Source: Pachypanchax playfairii
Taxonomy: Eukaryota > Chordata > Actinopteri > Cyprinodontiformes > Aplocheilidae
Reading direction: 5' to 3'
Assembly: GCA_006937955.1 (NCBI GenBank)
Contig: SSNP01000125.1
Span: forward strand, 735,325 to 799,324
DNA: 64,000 nt
The notes below the pieces were generated by a model that saw only the letters and a list, made by a program, of their open reading frames with translations, was not told the origin of the DNA and made no database searches. Shown one piece after another: positions 46,401 to 56,437 of the stretch (its first letter is position 1; every line of letters begins with the position of its first letter). The translations under genes were made by a program, and so were the position numbers.

Positions 46401-48066
46401 GTTTCTGACCACAGTGGTGCTGCCTATTAATCCATGGCTGCACACACCAGCTGTCTTCTCACAGTCTTCTCTCCTGGTACTCATGCTGCTTCAGAACAAA
46501 TGCAGCTGCTACAACCTCCAGATCATCATCTTCTTCTTCCTGCAGCTGGAGTCGTCTTGGTATTATTGCCATCTTGATTCCAAGCAGATGTGATAATAAA
46601 CACATGGAGTTAACAGACGGCTGCCGCTTCTATTCCCCGACAAAATGTGCCAAAAGCTGTAGGATCTTCCTAAAAATGACTCAAAGTTGGTGTGAGTTAC
46701 AAACGGGGTTGTTAGGGGAAGGTTTCAAGGCACTCCATGTGAAGAACACAAGAACTCTACAGCCAGCAGGTGGCAGAAAGTTATGTAATTTTCTGAAGAA
46801 CGCTTCAAGCTGCAGTTGCAAAAAAAAAAAACACTCCTGGAAACTTCCTGTTTCAAGAGAAGTTTACAAACTTCACATTTCTTAGGGAACTGCGCATTTG
46901 TACAAACCCATAATTCCTAAGAATCTTTATCTCCAGGGCTTTAGTGACACAAATTAGATGGAATAAAAAAATAGCAAATTTTCACTTTGAATCCCAAACA
47001 TGCAGCTTCATGACTGTTGCCATTTGGTTGCATTTAAGTCTCAAATGCCCCACGTGATCAGCTATAAATGGAACAGGTTTCAAAAACTGTCATCTGTGCA
47101 TTAATAGTATAAATCCAAATGAAAATATGCATATTATCACAATTTTGTGCCTCCAACTAGTTGCCAGCAGTTGCAGCGCAGTGAGAAACTGACTTTAGGT
47201 AGAGATGTGCTTACACAGAAAAACAGACCTTGAGTTTTACATTACAGGGTGATTTGAGGACGGGATTGTTCTGATTACACAGTTTCACTCCAAACAAAGC
47301 AAACAAAAGAGAAATCCACTCAGACTTCTCACCAAGCGTGAACAAAGCGGTGCTTTAAATTTCTCTCAGCTGATGCTTTTATAATTGTTGAATGATAACA
47401 CTGTTTTTGTGCTTGTTTATGTTAGGATGGAGAGAATTCTGGACGTGATAATGGTAAGCCTGTTTCTGCTGCCTCAAGGGTCAGTGTTTCTCCAATGATT
47501 TAAAGAAGCTGCAAAACAGGAAATGAAAAAAGGAAGTTGACTTTTTTTAACCTAATTTAGACTGTAGTTAGTTTTAGAATTGTGAGTCTATAATTTTTCT
47601 TAATGGGTTTTTCAGGATTGAAAAGTTTCTGTGAGAAAGCAGAGCCAGATTTGTGTAATCGTGCAAGACGAATCGAGTGGTTAAAAAAAAGCTTTTGTTA
47701 GTGTTAATAATTCAGCTGTGTCAATGGAATAGACAGGAGACCGACCCCTCCCTCCTTCTGGGAGTCAGAGTATTCCAAATTCCTTGTAGATGTCATGTCT
47801 GCAAGAAACACTAATCTGGCAAACATTAAATGATATGTTGTCTGCACTAAATACAATGACTATTCTCTGTTTTTAATTTGTAATGTCATTAATTAATTTT
47901 AAACTGTAACATCCTTCAATGTCTGTGTTCAGAAAACACCACCGCTGCTGAAGAAGCTCCTTCAGTGCAGCAGGACGAGCCCTCTCAGGTTGAGGAACCT
48001 GCTGCAGGTGCACCATCTGGCCGTCGAAACCCCCCAGGGGGCAAGTCCAGCCTCATTCTGGGTTAA
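37491..48066 (+). CDS. jpt1: Jupiter microtubule-associated homolog 1 (HN1)
   Basis: Five exons: 37491-37546, 39643-39785, 44872-44969, 47426-47453 and 47933-48066 (TAA). Phases agree and give 152 residues against 154 in human. The N-terminus MTTTTTFQGMEP and SRVLRPPGGGSNISLG, the QPVRK.KMAS block, and the C-terminus RRNPPGGKSSLILG are the conserved signatures of JPT1/HN1. JPT1 is a small, mostly disordered cytosolic/nuclear protein linked to microtubules and to cell-growth signalling. The middle (residues ~65-125) is poorly conserved, low-complexity and acidic, as in the family. The fourth exon is only 28 nt. Intron 2 (5.1 kb) carries many transposon remnants. Confidence 0.95.
37547..38632. 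other. jpt1 intron 1, no repeat recognised
   Basis: This is AT-rich intronic DNA with no exon or known repeat seen. Confidence 0.45.
38633..39194. mobile_element. TTAA MITE, family B copy 2
   Basis: The ends are TTAAAGGTACAATATGTAAG and the inverted TTAAAGCTACAGTATGTAAG, 562 bp in total, in jpt1 intron 1. The interior is the reverse complement of 20,140-20,480 in gga3. No coding sequence. Confidence 0.88.
39825..40280 (+). repeat. SINE-type repeat copy 2, interrupted
   Basis: Two pieces of the repeat seen at 21,201 (39,830-39,945 and 40,190-40,275) are separated by about 240 bp. The separating stretch contains another common fish repeat (CTTTTCTAGTCGTACTGACC..CAAAGCACG). It is in jpt1 intron 2. 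Confidence 0.55.
40300..41332. other. jpt1 intron 2 segment, nothing recognised
   Basis: There is no gene or identifiable repeat in this kilobase. Confidence 0.4.
41333..41640 (+). pseudogene. pogo/Tigger-type transposase C-terminal fragment
   Basis: The forward frame reads PAIIPGGLTKVLQPLDISVN, a stop, then DGEHSFMAIGRM and AWTSVSTKTTLSASRKAGII. IPGG.T..LQPLD.SVN...K is the end of the pogo-type DDE domain, and FRKAGI..E..DS is its usual C-terminal tail. A TAG interrupts the frame at 41,434. The upstream catalytic part is missing. Confidence 0.7.
42060..42490. mobile_element. TTAA MITE, family D, GC-rich, in jpt1 intron 2
   Basis: The element has perfect inverted ends of at least 24 bp starting TTAAAGCAGAACTAAGTAAG, and is 431 bp long. 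At 42,136-42,190 it holds a C-rich tract with CCG repeats. The proline-rich open frame across it is a by-product of the CCG/CCC tract. Confidence 0.9.
42491..44122. other. jpt1 intron 2 segment with repeat scraps
   Basis: There is no gene. At 43,510-43,690 the text GTGAATGGGTGAATGACATA and GTGTGAAGTGCTTTGGGGGT matches a common fish repeat fragment. Poly-C at 43,486-43,500 is low complexity. Confidence 0.45.
44123..44727. mobile_element. PIF/Harbinger MITE copy 2
   Basis: The ends are TGGTGCGTTCACACCGGCC and GGCCAGTGTGAATGCACAT, with TTA on both sides. On the minus strand, 44,527-44,345, a short frame includes FEELNHLLQELHMDEVSFQR and YFRLSRTLFEDFLLHSG, the N-terminal region of a Harbinger transposase. 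It is better preserved here than in the copy at 8,553. The rest of the transposase is missing. Confidence 0.88.
45195..45545. mobile_element. hAT MITE with CTCTTCAG duplication
   Basis: The ends are TTGGGCCCGACCGATATGG and the complement of TAGGGCCCGACCAATATA. A perfect 8-bp target duplication CTCTTCAG lies at 45,187-45,194 and 45,546-45,553. The size is 351 bp with no coding sequence. It is in jpt1 intron 3. Confidence 0.92.
45885..46960. mobile_element. unrecognised ~1-kb dispersed element, copy 1
   Basis: Segments here match 54,812-56,105 in the same order: AAGCCTGGGTCAAAATGACC near 45,893, TTTCCTATGGCCACCTTA near 45,955, TATTATTGCCATCTTGA near 46,560, and AGCTGTAGGATCTTC near 46,657. A minus-strand frame of 91 codons at 46,256-45,981 (DWRPYKEGFRGAFKEIFGQD) is open here but is not visible in the other copy. 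I do not recognise the protein. Confidence 0.6.
46970..47425. other. jpt1 intron 3, nothing recognised
   Basis: No feature was seen between the dispersed element and exon 4 of jpt1. Confidence 0.4.
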
Positions 48067-49160
48067 ATGCCACACAACGTACCCTTTTTACCTCCATTTA
48101 TCTTGGAAGTCAATGTTTTTAGTTTTTTTTTTCCTCAAAAACAAACATTTCCAGCTCATCTGACTGTAGTGCAGAAATGCTCTGTTTAGCAGACACCAGT
48201 CTCCTCCATATCCCAAAGTGCATTGTTTTGATACGTCTTTTTTGAAAACTGTTTTGTACGGTTTTTATTGTTTGCTTGTTTTGACAGAAGCACTTTATGT
48301 ACTGTTTTTTATGGTTCAAACTCAGCCTTTGCCCCTGAAATCACCCTACCAGGAAGGGCACAAGGCTCATATTTCTCATGACAGCCTCCCATAAATCACA
48401 CGGTATGTTCGCTGAACACACGCACATACAGAAACATGGTGTTCTTTCTATCTCTCATCCTGCATGCATGTCTGATCTGTATGAATGTTCTAAAGTTCTA
48501 AACACTTAACTGTGAACCATTTTTAAATTATTTGGCTGAGTTTTTTATTTGTGAACAAATTGTATGCCTGTTGCATGAAGCTGAAATCTTTCTACTGAAT
48601 CTAGTTTTAATTTTCACCCCGAAGACACATCACAGGTGTTTTTTTTTCTTCTAGAATTGTACTGTTCTGTCCATGTTTTTACCAACCTTGGAGTTTTGTG
48701 TGCTGGTTTTAGGTGCCCCAACTTTTTAGAGGTAAATGTTACTCTGAAGTGCACCTGCCTTTGTGCAAGTCACACTGCCAGTAAACAAAAAGGTGTTTTT
48801 GTTGTTAAATTGTCATAAAATGTTGTTGGTCCTGATGTCTAAGTGACCTTATGACAACCCAGCCTTCTTTTCTCTCGTTCTGTTCCAAATATATCTAATG
48901 TTCCTGCTCACTGGAAATTTAAAACAATCTTTTTGTACATTTCATGTCAACAAGATTCACTCCCAACAAGACGGCTGCATCCTGCTGCTGTCAGTCATGA
49001 CTTCAACCCTCTGGCCATGTTGTTCTTGTGGTGTATTTTTCTTTTGAACATTTCTCATTCTGTTTTACATCTCAAATTCTTCATACTGGATGTAAGTCAT
49101 TACAGAAATCTGGATTCAAGAAATGGCACAAATGGAAATAAACGTTAAGGATTAGTTTTG
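48067..49160 (+). other. jpt1 3' UTR with poly(A) signal
   Basis: About 1.1 kb of non-coding sequence follows the stop codon. AATAAA at 49,137-49,142 is the best candidate for 3'-end formation. The long 3' UTR is usual for this gene. Confidence 0.65.
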
Positions 49161-49284
49161 TCGGTTTAATTCTTTGTGTTTTGCTAGTTTGACAACTTTT
49201 ATTTTAGTATTACATTCAAATTAAGATAATTACATAATATTAGATGACATATTATCACTTGTCTTCGATTAGGAAGGAGTGCTA

Positions 49285-50171
49285 TTAAAGATGGTATATG
49301 GAACTCGGAACAGAATAACACAACACAAAGCCTTCAGCCATCTGGGTGCCAGGCTCATTAACCCCCCCGCGTGCGCTCCGATGCTCAGGTTGATCAATAT
49401 TCCTCACCAAACCCACTCTGATCCCCGTTCCGAGCAGGACAATAAAATATCATTACTAATCATGCTCTCCAGCCCCGCTGATCACACACTGACTCTGATA
49501 AAAGCAGCTCCTACCTGTTTGTAGCTCAGTCATCGATTCAGTCTGTGGCAAAGAGCTCACGGTCTCACCGCGGCTCCAAAACTTCCTGCAGCCCCTCTTA
49601 AGATCCTCTGTCCTCCTCACACACCATCCTGCACGCCCCACTTATCCAATACAATAAAAAAAGCAATAAAATCCTCCGTGGTGTCTTCCAGTCAAACAAG
49701 TGAACCAAAGCTCCTCCACTTCACCAACATGTAGCTACGTATTAGCTTAGCAGCTAATGAAAAACGTTTCCACACAGAACTTGTTCGTCACATGGGAAAC
49801 CCCAGAGGAATCCCTCTATGGAAGGTAAATAAGGTATATAATATAATATAATGTTAATGTATATAATCACCACATGGTGCTTCCAGCTGCTTGACCTGCA
49901 GACTCCACAGTACCAGCCTCACTGTGCTGGAGTATTTACGGTATTAAGCAACCCAAAATGGTGCCGCTGCTCTGCCAGCTATTGGCTGGTAGATGTAAAC
50001 AAAATGCCAACGTCATGCCGTCAAAATTAATATTTTATAATATTTTACTTCAAATATAATTTTTAAAGGAAATGCTGTATTTTCATTCTACAACCCTCTA
50101 AACACCCAGTGGAGGCATTATTTTGTTATAAATATTGCTTTTAATGAAAATATTCCATATACCACCTTTAA
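49285..50171. mobile_element. TTAA MITE, family A copy 2
   Basis: TTAAAGATGGTATATGGAA and the inverted TTAAAGGTGGTATATGGAA bound 887 bp. It matches 1,387-2,110 but keeps about 160 bp more internal sequence. No coding sequence. Confidence 0.87.
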
Positions 50172-50389
50172 TCATTTACTATAAAAAGCATGAATCCTTG
50201 AAATGACTCTTTACAGGAACAACCAGGAAGGAGAAAAAATGACGATGAAATTTAAAGCTGCAGTTCTTCACATTTTATGGTCCAAATGTTCACAGTTAAA
50301 CATATTTTGTGAATGTTGTTTTTGTTGTCGGGGGTGGGGAGTTTTATTTGTTTAAAAAAAAAAACGTAATGGGACTGACTTGTCCCGCC

Positions 50390-50489
50390 TCACAGACTCA
50401 TAATGAAAGTGAAAGAAACATTGAACCGTGTAACTTACTGACTGACATGTTCAACTCGTCTTTCCGTGTCCGTGTGGGAGCTTGTACGG
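50390..50489 (+). promoter_or_regulatory. ISRE-like motif followed by a strong splice donor
   Basis: GAAAGTGAAAGAAAC at 50,405-50,419 fits the interferon-stimulated response element (GAAANNGAAA). About 70 bp further, CG|GTAAGT at 50,488/50,489 is a consensus splice donor. Together they could be the promoter and a non-coding first exon of the immunoglobulin gene whose start codon lies at 56,438, just after a possible acceptor (CTTTTCAG at 56,421-56,428). Confidence 0.4.
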
Positions 50490-51149
50490 TAAGTTTAACC
50501 TTATTTCAAGATGATACACCGAAGTTGTATGTTAAAGTTTTCCCACACATTTAGACGTTGAGTCTGAAGGTAAAAGTGACGTATGTTGACCGATTTTACG
50601 TCTTGACGTTGAATGGCTGAAAGTGTCGCGTCTGGACGAGAGACAGTTAAATGTTCTGGTCTAATACCTTCAACATTTCTCCTTCACTGCAGGAGAAAGA
50701 CCGTTTGGCTGATTGAAACGGCTCCTATACAGTGTTTCAATTCATGTCGATTAAACGAACGGGGACAAAAGAAACGTCATGTTTCAATTTCCGACCAAAT
50801 GCTGACGTATAAACATTAAATCAGGCTTTGCGAGTTAGCTGCACCTTGTTTTTTCCTTGTTTGTGCAACCACTATTATCCATGTCACGATTATATTTGCC
50901 ATCCAAATGAAGACGAGGCTGTTTCTTCAGATAGTGAGCTGATAAGCGCCATCTGTCCTGATAGACTATCTGCAAATCAGAGGGACATTTTTTGTAATGC
51001 CATAAAAAGATTAAATAAAAGACCAAAAACTTAAGATTCATCAGCATCAGGTGCTAATGCAGAAGATGAGCTTGGTACAGTATAACTTACCCACCAAAAC
51101 AGATTATTTTTCAAGAGAAAAGGTATCAAATACTGTTGCTGCACCATCC

Positions 51150-51440
51150 AGGATGGGACCTTTGTGCATGGAGTTTGCATGTTCTCTCTGTGCATGCGTG
51201 GGTTTTCTCCGAGGACTCTGGCTTCCTCACACAGACCACAAAACATGCAAAAGGTTAATTGGCAACTTATTTGTCCCTAGGTGTGGGTGTGTGTGTGAGT
51301 GGTTATTTGTCTCTGTGTGGCCCTGCGATGGACTGGTGACCTGTCCAGGGTGTCCCCTGCCTCTCGCCCAGTGACTGCTGGAGATGGACACCTGCGATCA
51401 AGAAACAGGTTTAGATGATGGATAGATAGATGGTATCAAA
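51150..51440 (+). repeat. SINE-type repeat copy 3
   Basis: The text GTGCATGGAGTTTGCATGTT, GCGATGGACTGGTGACCTGT and TCTCGCCCAGTGACTGCTGG matches the repeat at 21,201-21,545. It ends in a GATGGATAGATAGATGG tail. Confidence 0.65.
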
Positions 51441-53150
51441 TACTGCAGCTGTTCTGTTTCTGCATCTTCACTGATAAAACTGTCTAAAAAATGTAAAATG
51501 GATCAGATGTCTGTTTTAAATACTTAAACTGATTTCAAGAAACGTTAAAAAGAATATTTGAATAAAACTCATTATTGTGCAACATGACATTTAGTTTATG
51601 TTTATCAACACCTACTTTATTTGCTTATAAAAGCAAAAGATCATCACCACATGGTTGAGACCCAAAATGTTTTACTTCACATCATTAAATAGAATATTTT
51701 ATTTGAGGCAACAAGTGATAAAACAAACACAAAAATGTGTTATTGTGATGAAGCTCTGCAGCCTGTCCCACATGCCATTTGTATTTAAAACTCCTGCAGA
51801 TGAAATGACCTGCCGGATTATCAGGAAGTGTAAAAGAAGTCCAACAGTGTTCTGGACATTCACATTTTGGCATACTTCTACATGCAGCTGCAGTCTTTTT
51901 TTTTTTTTTTTTCAAGTCAAACATTTTTGTAAATAAGGGAAAACCCAAACAGTCCTGATCTTGATCTTTGACTTTCAGGAAGTTTAGACCCGATACAAAT
52001 GAACACTTTGTTCATTTCTGCTGCTAGAAAAAAAGCCAAACTTAAAGAGTGTTTCAAATTTGCTATTTATGTCTGTAATTTCTTTTTTTATTATTATTTT
52101 TTATGTTCAATGTAAGGCCATTTTTAAATTTAGCAAGTAACTTTAGTTTGTCAGGCTGATTTTAATGCCAGAGGCTGATTTGTGTAACTTTGTTTTGGAA
52201 ACATTGTTTTACTCTCACGAAACGACCGTCTGCTCGACAAACAAGGGAACATAAGGGACACTGGTTGATGGTGACAGTAGAAATGTATAATTATGGATTA
52301 ATTTTGCTCTGTTTATATTAATAATTTTTATAATTGGCCTTTAATGTTTGAAAATTAAATTTGTAACAGATACTGTTTCAGTGGGACGAGACGTTCATTG
52401 TTATATTGAAAGTGCAGCAACTGATATGCAATGAAATCATTATGTCAGTAAAAATTGTGAATAATTGAAGAATTTTTATCCCCTCTTCTTTAAACTATTC
52501 TTGGATGAAGCCATCAGTTAGCACTCAGATTTGTAGATTTCCAGATATTTGACAGTCAGTCAGTCATTTTCTTTACCGTCTCCTTCGTGTTTAGTATCGC
52601 GGGGAGCAGGTGTCTGTCTCCAGCTCTATTAGTCAAGTATGTTACTAAATATGATATTTTAACATTCCCCAAACTGATGATTGCTTCATAAATCTGCTGT
52701 TAATATTAATTAATAAACCTCCTAAATCAGAAAATGTCTGAAAGTTTGTTAAATCATTACTTAAAAATACAATTTTCGACATAGATGTTTCAAATATTCT
52801 TCAGGAAAACAAAAGTTTAGACACATTGGATGTTTTTAAATGGTAATAGTTCAAATTTAGAGTTTAGAGATTGGTCTTTAATACAGGAAAATGTCCCTCA
52901 TCTGTAAACAAAAATAAATCATTGTAACTGACAAAATAAATGACCTGTGTGGTACCCAGATGTTTTACAGAACTCAGCACCCTTCAAACTCAACTTCTGT
53001 TGTGTTGACACAAATCGGACCAGGGAGGAAATTAATAAATTTAACAGAGATCGAATTTACAATGATCAGATTTTTTTGTATTTTTAAATTATCAATGAGA
53101 AACTCACTAAATTTATTAATGAAGATTAACTCTTTTTTTTTTCAGAAAAT
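51441..53150. other. no gene recognised
   Basis: This is AT-rich DNA. The open frames are short and unlike known proteins. A T19 run lies at about 51,896-51,912. Confidence 0.4.
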
Positions 53151-53159
53151 AATTGAAAT

Positions 53160-53640
53160 TAAGAGAGATTGAGCTGGTTTTAAAGGGAATGAAAAATGGA
53201 AAATCTCCCAGAACAGACGGGTCAGTCGTAGAATTCTATAAACATATTTGGATTGATGTTAAAGATCTGCTAAACAAAACCTTATTGATATTTTTGGAAA
53301 TGTAAGTTTATATCCTACAATGAAAACTGGTCTGATAGTCCTGCTTCCATCTGGACCCTGGAGACCCATAAATCTACTCAAGTTATGATTGTAAATCGTT
53401 AGCATTAGTGTTAGCAAATCAACTCAAATCTGTATTGGAAAAACAAACTAGCAAAAGATTTTTATTCAGGCTTTAAGTTAAAGAGTGGTCTGACGTTCGA
53501 AATGCAACCAAACAAAGGAAAGTTGGTTATGTAGATTTCAAGCCGTCCACGAAATCTCAATCCAAAACATTTTTAAAAAGCAACATTTAGCTTCTTTTTT
53601 TGAGGGATTCCAGTTGAATTCAGGTAACTACAAAGTTCTT
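53160..53640 (+). pseudogene. degenerate L1-clade reverse transcriptase fragment
   Basis: In successive frames one can read IELVLKGMKNGKSPRTDG, VVEFYKHIWIDVKDLL, MKTGLIVLLPSGPWRPINLL and SLALVLANQLKSVLEK. These are the first reverse-transcriptase blocks of L1/Tx1-type LINEs (NGKSPG.DG.T.EFY, I.LLPK..D......WRPISLL, and K.....LANRL). Frameshifts and stops make it dead. Confidence 0.8.
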
Positions 53641-53699
53641 GTAGTTCAAAAAAACAAGTTGAACAACTTTCTGTTTCATAATGACTATTCGCTAATGAA

Positions 53700-54780
53700 A
53701 CCTGCATAATAAAGCTATAATGTAATTTAAAGTAAACAATCTTCTGGTTTAACCAGTTTGACAGAAGTGAACGTTAACATTCACATCATGCAAAACAACG
53801 CACAAGCTAATCCTCCGCTTTATGCTGTAAACAACGACCATAAAAAAGGATTTTATTTTGATCTGTTTGACATGAAATACTGTCTGATTTTCGTGAACAT
53901 TTTACAAAAAACAACAAGATTAAACATTTATAAAAAGCTATGTTTAGAGTTTGTTACTTAGAAAATATTTGATCTCATCTGTGCTTGTAAAAATAAATAT
54001 TCCTTTTAAGCTTTACTTTTCATGATGAACTGAAAGAGGATGTTGTTGAACTTCTGCTTTGATAGAACAATGAGTTTTTTCTACATCTTTTATCAATGCA
54101 TGTTAGAATCTGGATTTCCTAATCTTTTATGGATTTTTCACATAAACAGAATAAGCTAATTAGCTAAACTTAATTCATGTTATAAACTTTTTCTTTAGAA
54201 ATATATTGTTTTCTGCTAAACATAATGTCATCAACAACTATTAAGAGCTGCAAAAACTCCACAACCATAATGAAGAGAGTAAATGGGTTGAAAGAGTTTT
54301 ATGTCTTTGTTAACATTGAGTCACAAACCAGTTTAAAACAATAGTTTTAACTTTTTCTTTCCATTCAGTGTTTGTCTCTCCGTCTCAGTTAATCTCCAGT
54401 CTTTGAAATCAAACATGAATGAATGCTGTGGTGTGTTTAGTCTGGACCTGGTATGTGAGATAAACTGAAAGAAAACATACAAGTGAAAACAGAGTGCCGA
54501 AGGCTGCAAGTTAAGGCTTGTTGGAACATAATCAAATAACATTTTGAACCAGTGATAAAAATCGGACCTGCTCACAGAAGCTTCTCGTGTTTGTGTATAA
54601 AATCCTCCCTCGTTAGAAATTTCATGCTGCAGAAAATGTTTATGGTGGATACGGATTCATCGGGAAAATTAATAATTTAAAAGAATCAATTGAAAGAAGT
54701 TCCATTTTAAAATGCAGATAGTTTCAGATAGTTTTAGTTTTCACTCTGTGCCTGGTAACTCATGACCAGATCAACAGGAT
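53700..54780. other. no feature recognised
   Basis: This is about 1.1 kb of AT-rich sequence without recognisable genes or repeats. Confidence 0.4.
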
Positions 54781-54811
54781 TCGTTCTTGAACAGAGGGGC
54801 GTGTCCATCAG

Positions 54812-56105
54812 GGATCAGTGAAGCCTCGGTCACAATGACCCGTACAATCAGCTGCAAACATGCTGTGAACGGTGTTTGGACCGTTTCCTGTGGTCTCCTT
54901 ACAGCAGCATTACGAACGCGCCACGCAGTTCCCCTGTTTAGGAACGCTAGCCGAATGTCTTCCAAACAACCTGAGCACAGCACACCATGATAAGGGATTA
55001 TTTATTTATTTACTTCCTTACATGTAAAATGGTAGTGATCTGCATGTTTTTGCAAGAATATAAAATAGAAGGTGCAGCTGGAGGCTCTCTGGATTATTGT
55101 CATCTTGAAAATTAGAACCTTTTCCTCGTATTTCTGAGCAGATATCATGATCAACTAGGGTTGTAGTCAACCAAAGAAATGCTTAGCTGACCAAAGTCCT
55201 GTCCTGCACAACAATTAGTTGAATAAAAAAAACAAAATAACACGATGCATTGCATTTTAATTTATAAAACATCAGTAATACATAAAACTATATTAATAAT
55301 AATAATAATAATAATACAATTCTTTGAAAATTTAGATTTTTTTTTTACTGCAAAGTGAGGAGCGCTGTTTGAATCGCGCACCTGACCACACCACACACTA
55401 CAAAAAATGTAACTGCTGTACATTTTGTCGACTACAGCTAAAACAAGTAGCGTTCTACCTGAATGCAGCAAAACTACCTATATTCCTTACTGAGGGTGAA
55501 GCAGCATCCATGCATTGTGCAGCAGGCCACAGAACCGGTTCCTGAGTGTTCTACGGTGCGCTAAACTATGCTGTTACAAAATAGCCTAAATTAAAGCATT
55601 TAAAGTTGGGGATAAAACATAGGCTAATTATATGTAGAATACAGTAATATATAAATGCTTATAAAGGAATAACTATCAAGGAACTATCAGTCGACTAAAA
55701 GACTAAAGTTGACAGCCCTATGATGAACACAGAATTTTGGAGATACTGGATCTCCATCATGTGTATTCCTGACAAAACATTCCAATAGCTGGAGGATCTT
55801 CACAACAATGACTTGAAATTGCTGTGAGTTGCACATGGAGCGGGAAGGGGGGGGTGTTCATGGATCTTACTGCAAAAAATTTCATAGGATGGTCCTCGGT
55901 AGTCCGGAGAGAAGTTCCACAACTAGCAAGAACTCTGCTGCTTGTGTTCGGCAGAAAATCACCTCATATTCTTAAGAATTCATCAAGTTACTGCCGCTGC
56001 AGCGTAACAACATTCTCTAGGAAACAGAGCTGGTCTCCATGAATGTTCACGAACTCAGAAAACAAACGATGTGTCTGTATGGGTCATTGTATCCAAGGTT
56101 TGAGG
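54812..56105. mobile_element. unrecognised dispersed element, copy 2, with nested hAT
   Basis: This matches 45,885-46,960 in order but is interrupted by a hAT MITE. The left end GCCTCGGTCACAATGACCCG and the right end, read in reverse (CTTGGATACAATGACCCATA), are similar, suggesting terminal inverted repeats of a DNA transposon. No transposase was recognised. Confidence 0.6.
55156..55720. mobile_element. hAT MITE nested in the unrecognised element
   Basis: The ends are TAGGGTTGTAGTCAAC and GTTGACAGCCCTA. The flanking octamers TGATCAAC (55,148-55,155) and TGATGAAC (55,721-55,728) agree at seven of eight positions, as expected for a hAT duplication. An AAT microsatellite lies inside (about 55,293-55,314). 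Confidence 0.85.
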
Positions 56106-56437
56106 AATTGTCAGGGCTAAACCTTTTAGACAAGTTTTACATCTACCGTTAACGTTAAATCCAAAATGTTTCTTTTTGTCACCTAATGTTTCACTTTCTC
56201 ACGAGTGAAGGCTGTTTGTTTTTGAGGCATTTTTTTTTATCGTTCATCTTTTATTTTTCTAGCAACTGAACTTTTTTTATAAACCACATTTGCAACACAG
56301 TTATAGACACTTTTATTTAAAGTTTCACTCATTTGTTTGTTCAGGCACTGTGGCAGACGTGTGTAAGATTTCCGCCCTTTGCACCCTTTGATTGCTGCAT
56401 GAAAATAATTGATCAATGTCTTTTCAGATTTAGAGAC

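Noticed and set aside
50309..50554. 81-codon frame overlapping the ISRE-like motif
   Set aside because: It starts in low-complexity sequence, crosses the strong splice donor and resembles no protein.
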